Positions 25,244 to 33,657 of a stretch of DNA of 42,650 bases are shown here, piece by piece. This stretch comes from Croceivirga sp. (GTDB lineage: Bacteria; Bacteroidota; Bacteroidia; Flavobacteriales; Flavobacteriaceae), in assembly GCA_028284285.1 (NCBI GenBank), contig JANQSA010000038.1, positions 1 to 42,650 on the forward strand, in the 5' to 3' direction. The notes under the pieces are model-generated. The model had not been told where the DNA came from and did no database searches. It worked only from the letters and a program-made list of their open reading frames with translations. The position numbers were made by a program, and so were the translations under genes. Positions within the stretch are counted from its first letter, which is position 1, and each line of letters starts with the position of its first letter.

Positions 25244-25726
25244 TTATGGAATTGTTGCTACCCCAGGCCGGTGGTATTCGTAGGAAGCAATATTCCTAAA
25301 ATCATTAGGACAATATCCCGTATCCTTTTTAAAAGCCATATAAAAACTGTTCTTACTATTAAATCCTACTTCGTACATTATGGCTTTAACACTTAGCAAG
25401 GGATGGTTTACCAACAATGCTTTTGCCTCTTCAATTCGATAACTGTTTAGCAACGCATAAAAATTCTTGGCATAATAGGTATTGATCACTTCGGAGACTT
25501 TGTACCGGTCTTGTTGGATGTAATCGGCCAATTCGCCCAGTCCCAGTTCATTGTTCCGATAGAGTTTATCCTCTTCCAATGCCTGCTGAATCTCGTGCCT
25601 TATGGCTAATGCCTGTTCTTCGGTTAGTCCCGATTTTCTGTACTTTTCCGGTGTGGATTCATTCCCGGTGCTTTTATCCTGTTCCGAGAGGTACTTTAAC
25701 GCAATTTGTTTTAGAAGCCATTTCAT
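25244..25726 (-). CDS. short AraC-family transcriptional regulator (DNA-binding part only)
   Basis: 160 residues. The AraC double helix-turn-helix covers about residues 45-145: first HTH LGELADYIQQDRYKVSEVIN, second HTH SVKAIMYEVGFNSKNSFYMAFKKDTGYCPNDFR. The first 40 residues are charged with no recognisable ligand-binding or membrane domain. In Bacteroidota this HTH type is usually fused to seven membrane helices or another sensor, so this is a stand-alone or shortened form. No frameshifted sensor remnant is visible upstream (25727-26126). Its target is unknown. Confidence 0.88.
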   Translation of the reverse strand: MKWLLKQIALKYLSEQDKSTGNESTPEKYRKSGLTEEQALAIRHEIQQALEEDKLYRNNELGLGELADYIQQDRYKVSEVINTYYAKNFYALLNSYRIEEAKALLVNHPLLSVKAIMYEVGFNSKNSFYMAFKKDTGYCPNDFRNIASYEYHRPGVATIP

Positions 25727-26126
25727 GATGATTGATGATTTTTTGATTGATACCCCCTAGTTAGCAACAATCTCCGGCTTCTGCGTTTTTCCCGATAAGA
25801 GTTTACCCATGAAGGGGTATCACAAAAGGAAGTATTCTCCATAAGTAAGACCATAGCATTTTTTAATACGTGGGAAAATTGGAATGGCCGGATAACACAA
25901 AAGCTGTCCCACTGTGCCCCTAGAATTTTGAGTTTTCCGAATCAGAATCGTAAAAACATTTCATCGTTTTACGTAGTTAAAGAGAGGATTCGATCTGAAA
26001 TAGCGACTATTTTTTCAATCGTTTCCGGTCAAAATCTAAAAATTTAACAATAACACAATATAAAATGCAGTAGGAATCCCATCTAGTGGTTCAAATTTTG
26101 ATATTGAATCCTTAATTTTCCATGCT
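25727..26126. other. 400-bp divergent intergenic region
   Basis: Between the AraC-type gene (leftward) and the PagL-like gene (rightward). No gene, RNA or clear -7 promoter match was found on either strand. The right part (25960-26126) is AT-rich, as expected of a promoter region. Confidence 0.4.
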
Positions 26127-27224
26127 GTGAAAAAGACCTCAATATTCCTGGTAGGATTCCTTTTTGTATGCCTCAAATCCTACGGTCAAAAAGACACTGT
26201 TTTTGTAGAGAGCAGACCCTTATTTCTTGGGGTAAGTTTTGACTATGGTTTCCTGCTCAGACATTCCGAATCCCTTCGCGAAATAGAGGATGCTTATCCT
26301 TTTGGTATTCGGGTAGACGGCAGCAAATTATTGTTAACGAGAAAATCATGGGAATTTTGCAATTGCTTTCCCCGGGTTGGGGTTAGCCTGGCCTATTGGA
26401 ATTGGGACAATGCAGAGGTACTTGGGAGCGGAATAGTAAGTGTAGGGTATCTGGAGCCTTACTTCCTTACCCAAAAGCGGACCAGCATATTTGTAAGAAT
26501 GGGCCTGGGTGGAGCCTATTTGACCAATCCTTTTGATGAGGAGACCAATCCCAGAAACCAATCCTACAGTACCCGGCTGGCTTTTTCTATTGTATTGGGC
26601 GCAGGACTCAATTATCGGCTTACAGATAAATTAAACCTGCGACTGGCCGCAAAATACAGCCATATTTCCAATGGCGGGGTGAGCTCCCCCAACAAGGGAC
26701 TTAATTTTCCAACTGTAAGTGTAGGCCTGAACACCAGTTTGGTTCCCATTGTTTACCCCAACTTACCAAAAATCTCAAATCGAAAGCCCCCGGACGATAA
26801 AACAAGACTGTCCCTGGTACATTTTTCAGGTTTGAGTAATGCCACGGTGGGCGAAAGGGACCGCTTTTTTGTTTTTGGGTTTGCCGGCAACTACAGCCGA
26901 TGGGTAGGTGGCCGAAGCGCCCTTACCGTAGGCACCGAATGGGCGGTAGACTTTGCAAGAAGAGAACAAATCCAGTTAGAAGATGCGGATGCCGCATTTC
27001 CGCAGGGCGCCTTGTTGGTAGGACATGAATTTTGGCTGGGCCGGATAACGTTTAGCCAGCAGCTGGGTATCTATTATTTTAACCAGTTTAGAACCACAGA
27101 TGATGTGTACCAGCGGTACGGATTAACCTATAGCTTTAACAAACGAATATTTGCCGGTTTTGCCCTCAAGGCCCATCGGCATGTGGCCGACTTCTTTGAC
27201 CTAAGGATTGGATATACATTTTAG
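26127..27224 (+). CDS. acyloxyacyl hydrolase, PagL-like lipid A 3-O-deacylase (double-length)
   Basis: 365 residues, starting at GTG. An ATG five bases upstream is out of frame. The signal peptide ends at SYGQ (residue 21). The N-terminal half (about 30-210) matches the PagL outer-membrane barrel, with the catalytic H179-x-S181-N182 in KYSHISNGG. PagL removes the 3-O-acyl chain of lipid A at the outer membrane, reducing its toxicity and changing permeability. Pseudomonas PagL is about half this size. The C-terminal half (about 222-365) again has barrel-like strands and a final KAHRHVADFFDLRIGYTF segment that echoes the active-site strand but lacks the Ser. The neighbouring gene is a convergent tRNA. 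Confidence 0.82.
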   Translation: MKKTSIFLVGFLFVCLKSYGQKDTVFVESRPLFLGVSFDYGFLLRHSESLREIEDAYPFGIRVDGSKLLLTRKSWEFCNCFPRVGVSLAYWNWDNAEVLGSGIVSVGYLEPYFLTQKRTSIFVRMGLGGAYLTNPFDEETNPRNQSYSTRLAFSIVLGAGLNYRLTDKLNLRLAAKYSHISNGGVSSPNKGLNFPTVSVGLNTSLVPIVYPNLPKISNRKPPDDKTRLSLVHFSGLSNATVGERDRFFVFGFAGNYSRWVGGRSALTVGTEWAVDFARREQIQLEDADAAFPQGALLVGHEFWLGRITFSQQLGIYYFNQFRTTDDVYQRYGLTYSFNKRIFAGFALKAHRHVADFFDLRIGYTF

Positions 27225-27294
27225 AAACCCAGCGACTTTAAGGTGAAGATGGTTTCCCTATTTTGGGACTAAAAGCCGTATAAGGAATAAAAAA

Positions 27295-27318
27295 AACCTG
27301 CGCTTAACAGCGCAGGTT
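27295..27318 (-). terminator. intrinsic terminator after tRNA-Val(TAC)
   Basis: AACCTGCGC (27295-27303) and GCGCAGGTT (27310-27318) form a 9-bp stem with a 6-base loop. On the minus strand it is followed by eight T residues (27290s), giving a strong terminator 12 bases past the tRNA. It may also stop transcription from the PagL-like gene on the plus strand. Confidence 0.88.
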
Positions 27319-27330
27319 TTCTGCTTGATG

Positions 27331-27405
27331 TGGGTCCTACTGGATTCGAACCAGTGACCCCCTGCTTGTAAGGCAGGTGCTCTGAACCAACTGAGCTAAG
27401 AACCC
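27331..27405 (-). tRNA. tRNA-Val (anticodon TAC)
   Basis: A 75-nt cloverleaf on the minus strand. The acceptor stem GGGTTCT pairs with AGGACCC (one G-U pair), then discriminator A. The D arm is TAGCTCAGTTGGTTCAGAGCA. The anticodon stem CCTGC/GCAGG encloses loop CTTACAA, giving anticodon TAC (codon GUA). The T arm is GGTTCGAATCC. CCA is not encoded. With tRNA-Val(GAC) at the left end, two valine isoacceptors are in this window. Confidence 0.96.
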
Positions 27406-27417
27406 AAAATTGGAGTG

Positions 27418-27425
27418 CAAATATA
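27418..27425 (-). promoter_or_regulatory. -7 element TATATTTG for tRNA-Val(TAC)
   Basis: The minus strand reads TATATTTG, an exact TAnnTTTG match, ending 12 bases before the tRNA 5' end. Upstream is T-rich (TTTTTTTAGG) near the -33 position. Read-through from folC, 59 bases upstream, is an alternative. Confidence 0.5.
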
Positions 27426-27464
27426 GGATGTTTTTTCCGTATACCTAAAAAAACAGATAAATAA

Positions 27465-28676
27465 TTAAACTACCTCAGCCACTACGAAGGTACTGCCGCC
27501 TACAAATACCAAATCTTCTTTTTTGGCCTTCGTCAATGCCTTTTTCAGTCCCTCTTTCACCCCGGAATACGCCTTCCCGGTATACCCAAGCCCTACTGCT
27601 ATCTTCTGCACCTCATCCGCAGGCATTCCCCGAACTACCTTTGGGGTAACAAAGTAATACTGTCCCTCCGGTGGAAATACACTTAACAGCTCAGCTACTT
27701 TTTTATCATTAACAAACCCCAGCACTAAATGAAGTTTCCGGTATTTTTGTTTTTTTAATTGCCGGATCACCCATTCCAATCCTTCCTTGTTATGCGCCGT
27801 GTCGCAAATGACCCGGGGTTGTGTTTGCAAAAGTTGCCATCTTCCCAAAAGGCCGGTATTTTGAATTACTTTTTGTAAGCCATTAGTTATAGCGGCTTCA
27901 GGAATATTAAAATCCGATAATTGGCCTAAACAGCTAACCACACCCCTACTGTTCTTCTGCTGATACTCCCCTAAAAGATCGGTGGTATAGTGGGGCAGGT
28001 CCTGATCGTCGGCAAAAAGGATCGGGGCCTTTTTCTGACTGGCCATCATTCTGAAAATCGTTTCCGTCTCTTGCTGACGTTCACTGATAACTACCGGGAC
28101 ATTTCTTTTGATTATCCCTGCCTTTTCCATGGCAATACTTTCCAGGGTGTTTCCCAAAATTTCCTGATGGTCATACCCAATATTCGTAATAAGGCAAGCT
28201 TCCGGTGTGATGATATTGGTGGAATCCAATCGCCCTCCCAGGCCTACTTCTATAACGGCAACATCTACCTGTTGTTCCGCAAAATAAGAAAAGGCCATAC
28301 CTACGGTCATTTCAAAGAAAGAAAGCTTCTGAAGTTCCAAAAAGGGTTTGTGTTTGGTAATAAATGCTTTCACAAAAGCCTTGTCCACCATTTTGCCATT
28401 GATCCTGATGCGTTCCCTGAAATCCTTTAAATGAGGAGACGTATATAAACCCGTGGTATATCCTGCCTCCTGAAGAACAGAGGCCAGCATATGGCAGCTG
28501 GAGCCTTTTCCATTGGTCCCGGCTACGTGAATACTCTTAAACTTTTTTTCAGGATTCCCCAGGTGCCAGGCAAAAGCAACAGTATTGTCTAACTTTCCCT
28601 TAAAAGCGATACGTCCCTTGTTTTGATACATGGGAAGTTGGGCAAACATCCAGTCCAGGGTGTCCTGATAGGTCAC
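27465..28676 (-). CDS. folC: bifunctional folylpolyglutamate synthase / dihydrofolate synthase
   Basis: 403 residues. The ATP-binding loop GTNGKGS is at residues 53-59. Other Mur-ligase-fold signatures follow: EVGLGGRLDSTN, TNIGYDHQEILGNTLESIAMEKAGIIK and ICDTAHNKEG. It joins glutamate to dihydropteroate and adds further glutamates to folates in the cytoplasm. The start is GTG, sharing its first G with the TAG stop of the tonB-like gene (TAGTG), so translation is coupled. Placing folC behind exbBD-tonB is a recurring arrangement in Bacteroidota, with no known functional reason. Confidence 0.95.
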   Translation of the reverse strand: MTYQDTLDWMFAQLPMYQNKGRIAFKGKLDNTVAFAWHLGNPEKKFKSIHVAGTNGKGSSCHMLASVLQEAGYTTGLYTSPHLKDFRERIRINGKMVDKAFVKAFITKHKPFLELQKLSFFEMTVGMAFSYFAEQQVDVAVIEVGLGGRLDSTNIITPEACLITNIGYDHQEILGNTLESIAMEKAGIIKRNVPVVISERQQETETIFRMMASQKKAPILFADDQDLPHYTTDLLGEYQQKNSRGVVSCLGQLSDFNIPEAAITNGLQKVIQNTGLLGRWQLLQTQPRVICDTAHNKEGLEWVIRQLKKQKYRKLHLVLGFVNDKKVAELLSVFPPEGQYYFVTPKVVRGMPADEVQKIAVGLGYTGKAYSGVKEGLKKALTKAKKEDLVFVGGSTFVVAEVV

Positions 28677-29581
28677 TATTGTCCCAATTTAAAATTCACT
28701 ACAACATATCCTATTTGCTGGGAGGGCGCCTTGGCATCCAAATTCCACTGATGTAGGAAAGCGGTTTTTCGAGCCGGTTCCAGGAGACAGGGAGCATTAT
28801 TGGTGGTTCCTTTTACACCCGGTGTGGCTTTGATCACTTTCCCATTCCTATCCACTACGATCCGTACCACAACCCGGCCTTCTTCATTACAATCCTGCTG
28901 TACTTTACCTCTACTCACCAAAGCTCTTCCGCTAAGGCCATAACCACCCCCTCCCGTCCCGGGAGCACCGTAATAGGAGGTAGCATAAGGATTTCCCTGG
29001 GGATTTCCTTTATCTCCGGGTTTATCGTCATCCCCTTCACTACCGGAGTCTTGCCCATCCGATTTTCCAATCCCCCCCATCAAGGCATCTAATTTCTCTT
29101 TCTTAGCGGCTTGTTCTTGCTTAAGGCGCTCTTCAGCTGCCCGTTTTTCACGCGCTTTTCGCTCCGCTTCTTCCTGTGCCTTTTTTGCAGCATCAGCCGC
29201 CCTTTTTTCGGCCTCCTTTTGCTGTCGGAGTCGTATGGATTCCGGACTTTCTTTGGTAAGTACCTTCTCGGTTGGCTGTTCCTGCTTGGTCATTTCCCGG
29301 GGAGTAGTCTTTTCTTCAACAGGAACAGGTTCCTGTACTTCGTCTTTTTGAGAAGCCGCCGGTGGATTGGGCCGTTCTACCGGTTGGGAGCGTATCCTTT
29401 GTTTTGGCTGTTGGGTACCACTTCCAAAATCCATGGCACCAAAATTCACCGCTATTCCTTTTTCTTCCGGAGGGTCTAAATAGGTGAGTCCTATATAAAA
29501 CAGCACCAATACCAAAATGCTTAAAAGCAAAGTGGTAACGGTAAAAGATTTCTTTTTGTGTCTCGTGTCTAAAAATGACAT
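28676..29581 (-). CDS. energy transducer, TonB/TolA-like
   Basis: 301 residues. One membrane helix near the N-terminus (about 13-34) is followed by a Pro/Glu/Gln-rich linker (RIRSQPVERPNPPAASQKDE), a long Lys/Glu/Ala-rich segment likely forming a coiled coil (about 105-165; EKRAADAAKKAQEEAERKAR), a Gly-rich stretch and a C-terminal TonB-type domain (about 215-301; GRVVVRIVVDRNGKVIKA and GYVVVNFKLG). The coiled-coil middle also resembles TolA, so the operon could be Tol-Pal-like. With ExbB and ExbD it would span the periplasm and transmit proton-motive force to outer-membrane receptors. The ATG overlaps the exbD stop by one base (TAATG). Confidence 0.85.
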   Translation of the reverse strand: MSFLDTRHKKKSFTVTTLLLSILVLVLFYIGLTYLDPPEEKGIAVNFGAMDFGSGTQQPKQRIRSQPVERPNPPAASQKDEVQEPVPVEEKTTPREMTKQEQPTEKVLTKESPESIRLRQQKEAEKRAADAAKKAQEEAERKAREKRAAEERLKQEQAAKKEKLDALMGGIGKSDGQDSGSEGDDDKPGDKGNPQGNPYATSYYGAPGTGGGGYGLSGRALVSRGKVQQDCNEEGRVVVRIVVDRNGKVIKATPGVKGTTNNAPCLLEPARKTAFLHQWNLDAKAPSQQIGYVVVNFKLGQ

Positions 29582-29967
29582 TACCTGGGTCGCACAGCCA
29601 AAATCACCTTATAATTGTTCCTATTGGCAATGTCCATCACGTTTACAGCTTCCCGGATGGCAACACTTTCTTCCGCCCTTAGAATAATGGTAGGCTTTTC
29701 CTGGCCTTCTAGTGCCTTTTTCAATTCAATTTCAATGTATTCTCCGTTGATTTGCTGGTTATTTACAAAGTACTTCAGGTTTTTATCTATGGTCACCGAA
29801 ACGTTCTGTGTATTCGTTGACTTCCCTTTGGCTTTGGGCAATAACAGGTCCAGAGCGTTGGGTGCATTAGAAGTTAACATAAAAAAAACCAACAGCAAAA
29901 AAACAATGTCCGTCATAGACGACATACTAAATTCCGGACTTATCTTATTTCTTCCTTTAAGTTTCAC
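29581..29967 (-). CDS. exbD: ExbD/TolR-family biopolymer transporter
   Basis: 128 residues. The N-terminal membrane helix (about 16-34, SSMTDIVFLLLVFFML) contains the essential proton-carrying aspartate D20. The periplasmic domain (PTIILRAEESVAIREAVNVMDIANRNNYKVILAV) follows the ExbD/TolR pattern. It works with the ExbB-like protein, encoded five bases upstream, to convert proton flow into movement of the TonB/TolA-like protein. ExbD versus TolR cannot be settled by sequence alone. Confidence 0.92.
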   Translation of the reverse strand: MKLKGRNKISPEFSMSSMTDIVFLLLVFFMLTSNAPNALDLLLPKAKGKSTNTQNVSVTIDKNLKYFVNNQQINGEYIEIELKKALEGQEKPTIILRAEESVAIREAVNVMDIANRNNYKVILAVRPR

Positions 29968-29972
29968 TTGTC

Positions 29973-30665
29973 TTATACCGGTTCATTTAACAAATCCAAA
30001 AATTCTACCGCATTGGCTTCCATTTTGTGGACCACCTTATCTGTTCTGTTGACCAGGTGGTTGTAGCCCATGTAAGCAATAATTCCAACTATTAATCCCG
30101 CTACGGTTGTGGTCATAGCGGTATAGATCCCTGAGGCTAAAGAGCCCATCTCTGCCTGACCGCCGCTACTGGCCATTTCATGGAATGCTAAAATCATACC
30201 AATAACCGTTCCTAAAAATCCGATCATAGGCGCTGCTCCTGCCACAGTGGCCAGGATATTTACATTCTTTTCCAGTTTGTAAACCTCTAAAGTTCCCGCA
30301 TTTTCAATAGCAGTATTGATATCGTCCAAAGGTTTCCCGATACGGGCTACGCCCTTTTCCGTTAATCGCGCCACCGGGGAATCCGTTTGTGCACATAACA
30401 ATCTGGCTGCCTCCAGTTTTCCACTCATGATGTGATCCCGGATTTGATTCATAAAATTTTTGTCAATCTTGGAAGCCGCACTTATCGCAAAAGTTCGCTC
30501 AAAATAGATATAAAGCGCTACAAAGAGTAAAACAAAAAGTACAATGACAATAATGGTACTGGCCGCCCCACCATTAATGATAAGGTCAATTACGGAAAGT
30601 GTTTTTTCTTCTGACACGTCCGTAAGCAGTTCGTCAGAAGAAGCTTGGTCTTGAAATAAACTCAT
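29973..30665 (-). CDS. exbB: MotA/TolQ/ExbB proton channel family protein
   Basis: 230 residues with three membrane helices at about 36-56, 134-160 and 180-202. The conserved channel segments are present: GAAPMIGFLGTVIGMILAF and ASGIYTAMTTTVAGLIVGIIAY. The cytoplasmic loop between helices 1 and 2 carries the usual charged helices (IRDHIMSGKLEAARLLC). It is the proton-conducting partner of ExbD. It starts 54 bases after the nhaD-like gene on the same strand and may be co-transcribed with it. Confidence 0.92.
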   Translation of the reverse strand: MSLFQDQASSDELLTDVSEEKTLSVIDLIINGGAASTIIVIVLFVLLFVALYIYFERTFAISAASKIDKNFMNQIRDHIMSGKLEAARLLCAQTDSPVARLTEKGVARIGKPLDDINTAIENAGTLEVYKLEKNVNILATVAGAAPMIGFLGTVIGMILAFHEMASSGGQAEMGSLASGIYTAMTTTVAGLIVGIIAYMGYNHLVNRTDKVVHKMEANAVEFLDLLNEPV

Positions 30666-30719
30666 ATGTGATCCCCAATTTTATTGCAATAATAACGGGG
30701 ATTTCCTAAATAAAGTATA

Positions 30720-32048
30720 TTACGCCATAAAATCACGCATTGCAATAAAGCAAAGTGCCCCGGCTACAAAACCAATAAAGGCCAACCAGGCAATCTTTCT
30801 AAGATACCAGAAGAAGTCTATTTTTTCCATTCCCATAGCAACCACTCCGGCTGCGGAACCAATAATTAACATACTGCCTCCTGTTCCTGCAGAATAGGCA
30901 ATAAAATGCCACAAAGGATGGTCCGGGCCTTCAGAGAACATTCCCATACTGGCAGCCACCAGAGGAACATTGTCAATGATCGCAGAACCTACTCCCAGGA
31001 GCATTACCACGATATCCGTTTGCGGAATGGCCTCATTGAGTTGTTCGGCGTAGTTAAACAGTATCCCCAAAGACTCCAGGGCCGCTACTGCTAACAAAAT
31101 ACCCAGAAAGAACAGAATACTGGGCAGTTCAATTTTTGTTAAGGCCGAATGTACCGGACTATGGTGTGCTGACTCATGATGGTCCTCATCTATGGCTGAA
31201 CTAATCGCAAATTTGGCATTGCTGTATATCTCCGCAAATGTGGCCACTACTGCAAGGGATAACATCATCCCAACATAAGGTGGCAAATGCGTAATGGTTT
31301 TAAAAAAGGGTACAAAAACAATAGAGCCCAACCCAAGATACAACATGGTTGGTCCATATTTGGATTTGAGCGCTTCCTTTTTCTCGTCAACGTCTACCTG
31401 TCCGCTAAACACCTTAAAACGGGTGGCTACCAGGGTAGGCACCACCATACATATAATAGAAGGAAGTAACACCCGTACCACCAAGGCCCCGGCCTCTACC
31501 TTCCCCGCTATCCAGAGCATTGTGGTGGTCACATCCCCAATAGGCGACCAGGCTCCACCGGCATTGGCATTGATCACAATAAGACCGGCAAACCAAAGAC
31601 GTGTCTCCCGATCCTTGATCACCTTTTGCAAAATGGTAATTAAAACAATAGTTGCCGTAAGATTATCGATAATTGCAGAAAGGATAAACGCCAGAATGGA
31701 AAAAATCCAGAGTAATTTGCGTTTACTCCGCGTTTTAATATATCCTTTGATCGTGGCAAAACCGTCAAAATAATCAATGATCTCCACAATGGTCATTGCC
31801 CCTAACAAAAAGACCAGAATTTCCGCTGTTTTCCCCAGATGATGCAATAAAATCTCATCGATATGTGTGGGTTCCAGTTCTTTGAGTTGCGCATTCACCT
31901 CAAAAACATCCATATGGGTAAGCGCGATAATGGCCCAAAGTATAGCCATCATGGCCAAAGCGGGGATAAGTTTATCAATTTTAAGGTTATGTTCCAGGGT
32001 AATAGCCAAATATCCGGCGAGAAAAACAATGATGATAATGGTTTCCAT
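30720..32048 (-). CDS. nhaD: NhaD-type Na+/H+ antiporter
   Basis: 442 residues with around twelve membrane helices. It matches the NhaD/ArsB-type ion transporter pattern: LGAMTIVEIIDYFDGF, LSAIIDNLTATIVLI (with the conserved DN pair), NANAGGAWSPIGDVTTTMLW and GVGSAIIDNVPLVAASMGMF near the end. It exports sodium or lithium in exchange for protons at the inner membrane, which fits a marine organism. A short His-rich loop (DEDHHESAHHSPVHS, mid-protein) lies between helices and may sense pH; that is inference. It leads the minus-strand run that continues into exbB, exbD, tonB and folC. Confidence 0.93.
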   Translation of the reverse strand: METIIIIVFLAGYLAITLEHNLKIDKLIPALAMMAILWAIIALTHMDVFEVNAQLKELEPTHIDEILLHHLGKTAEILVFLLGAMTIVEIIDYFDGFATIKGYIKTRSKRKLLWIFSILAFILSAIIDNLTATIVLITILQKVIKDRETRLWFAGLIVINANAGGAWSPIGDVTTTMLWIAGKVEAGALVVRVLLPSIICMVVPTLVATRFKVFSGQVDVDEKKEALKSKYGPTMLYLGLGSIVFVPFFKTITHLPPYVGMMLSLAVVATFAEIYSNAKFAISSAIDEDHHESAHHSPVHSALTKIELPSILFFLGILLAVAALESLGILFNYAEQLNEAIPQTDIVVMLLGVGSAIIDNVPLVAASMGMFSEGPDHPLWHFIAYSAGTGGSMLIIGSAAGVVAMGMEKIDFFWYLRKIAWLAFIGFVAGALCFIAMRDFMA

Positions 32049-32092
32049 TATGTAGTTGGTTTAGTAGATTGTTGGCTATAACGCCCTTTGCC

Positions 32093-32105
32093 TCCCGATC
32101 CGGGA
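32093..32105. repeat. small palindromic hairpin TCCCG-ATC-CGGGA
   Basis: A 5-bp GC stem with a 3-base loop between the divergent nhaD and acyl-CoA dehydrogenase genes. It resembles the short GC-rich hairpins dispersed in flavobacterial intergenic DNA; copy number is unknown. Confidence 0.3.
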
Positions 32106-32231
32106 AGCGCATTCGTAACAAGCTAAATATAAGGATTGCTTAAAGAAACTACCAAATAGCCCCACCACTTTTTTATTTTGACCATTTCACGGTTTTGTTC
32201 CCCGATTTTTAAAAAATCAGCATTGAAGACT

Positions 32232-32239
32232 TATCTTTG
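32232..32239 (+). promoter_or_regulatory. -7 element TATCTTTG for acyl-CoA dehydrogenase
   Basis: Exact TAnnTTTG match, 30 bases before the ATG at 32270. No clean TTTG at the -33 position is seen. Confidence 0.4.
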
Positions 32240-32269
32240 CTGCTATAAATTATTAATTCTTCAACAGTT

Positions 32270-33412
32270 ATGGATTTTTCTCTTTCCGAGGAACAAATGA
32301 TGATTCGACAAGCAGCCCGTGATTTTGCTCAAAACGAACTATTGCCCGGGGTAATAGAACGGGATGAGGCTCAAAAATTTCCCGGCGAACAGGTAAAAAA
32401 AATGGGGGAATTGGGTTTTATGGGAATGATGGTGGACCAGAAATACAATGGAAGTGGTTTGGATACCCTGTCTTATGTTATAGTGATGGAAGAGCTTTCC
32501 AAGGTGGATGCATCAGCATCTGTTATCGTCTCCGTAAACAATTCCCTGGTGTGCTGGGGATTGGAGACTTTCGGAACTGATGAACAAAAAGAAAAGTATT
32601 TATCCCGGCTGGCTGCTGGAGAAATCATAGGCGCTTTTTGCCTTTCCGAACCTGAGGCGGGTAGTGATGCCACTTCCCAAAAGACCACCGCAAAGGATAT
32701 GGGTGATCATTACGTTTTGAATGGCACAAAGAACTGGATCACCAACGGGAACTCCGCTGAGATCTATCTGGTCATTGCACAAACCCATCCTGAAAAAGGC
32801 CATAAAGGGATTAATGCCTTAATTCTAGAAAAAGGAATGGAAGGCTTTGAAATAGGTCCAAAAGAAAATAAATTGGGGATTAGAGGGAGCGATACCCACT
32901 CGTTGATATTCAATGATGTAAAAGTCCCTAAAGCCAATAGAATTGGCGAAGATGGCTTCGGATTCAAATTTGCTATGAAGACACTGGCCGGTGGGCGCAT
33001 CGGTATAGCCGCTCAGGCGTTGGGGATAGCTGCCGGCGCTTACGAACTGGCCTTAAGCTATTCCAAAGAACGTAAAGCATTTGGCACCGAAATTATCAAC
33101 CACCAGGCCATTGCATTTAAATTGGCCGATATGCACACTAAAATTCAAGCTGCAAGGCACCTGGTGTATCAGGCGGCCTGGGACAAGGACTCCGGAAACA
33201 ATTATGACCTTTCAGGGGCCATGGCAAAACTATATGCAGCTGAAACTGCCATGGAGGTTACCGTGGAGGCTGTTCAGATATTTGGCGGCAACGGTTTTGT
33301 AAAGGACTATCACGTAGAACGTCTTATGCGGGATGCAAAAATCACCCAGATCTACGAAGGCACTTCGGAAATACAAAAAATTGTGATCTCAAGAAGCATA
33401 TCAAAGGATTAA
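32270..33412 (+). CDS. acyl-CoA dehydrogenase (short/medium-chain type)
   Basis: 380 residues, the usual length. The N-terminal helical domain (FSLSEEQMMIRQAARDFAQNEL), the FAD-binding middle domain (FCLSEPEAGSDATSQKTTA; YVLNGTKNWITNG), and the C-terminal domain with KAFGTEIINHQAIAFKLADM and QIFGGNGFVKDYHVERLMRDAKI are all intact. The catalytic base is E363 in QIYEGTSEIQ. The enzyme oxidises acyl-CoA to trans-2-enoyl-CoA in beta-oxidation or branched-chain amino acid breakdown, passing electrons to ETF. It most resembles butyryl/short-chain enzymes; the exact substrate is not readable. It stands alone, divergent from nhaD. Confidence 0.94.
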   Translation: MDFSLSEEQMMIRQAARDFAQNELLPGVIERDEAQKFPGEQVKKMGELGFMGMMVDQKYNGSGLDTLSYVIVMEELSKVDASASVIVSVNNSLVCWGLETFGTDEQKEKYLSRLAAGEIIGAFCLSEPEAGSDATSQKTTAKDMGDHYVLNGTKNWITNGNSAEIYLVIAQTHPEKGHKGINALILEKGMEGFEIGPKENKLGIRGSDTHSLIFNDVKVPKANRIGEDGFGFKFAMKTLAGGRIGIAAQALGIAAGAYELALSYSKERKAFGTEIINHQAIAFKLADMHTKIQAARHLVYQAAWDKDSGNNYDLSGAMAKLYAAETAMEVTVEAVQIFGGNGFVKDYHVERLMRDAKITQIYEGTSEIQKIVISRSISKD

Positions 33413-33462
33413 CCCTCCCGGTTTTTAATAAAAACACCCGTCTTAACTGTTATTTTTCGTGT

Positions 33463-33521
33463 TCCCCCATAAAATGAAGGGGTGACTCACTGAAAATTGC
33501 TCAAAAAACCATATCACCCCT
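33463..33521. other. overlapping alternative inverted repeats after acyl-CoA dehydrogenase
   Basis: AGGGGTGA (33478-33485) pairs perfectly with TCACCCCT (33514-33521). The GGGG can instead pair with CCCC at about 33463-33467. The two pairings exclude each other. No U-tract follows, so it is not an obvious intrinsic terminator. Confidence 0.35.
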
Positions 33522-33657
33522 GCTTTCTTGTAATGGAAGATGTTCCAGGTACTGGTTTTTTGAAATCCATAAAAATTGATCCGTCATGTTTTAACATTTT
33601 ATTTTTTTCAACAAATTTTTATTTATATTACAAATAATATTGTGTTTAACAAATAGT

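Noticed and set aside
27990-28430. 146-residue plus-strand frame
   Set aside because: Antisense to folC, which has the full set of Mur-ligase-type motifs.
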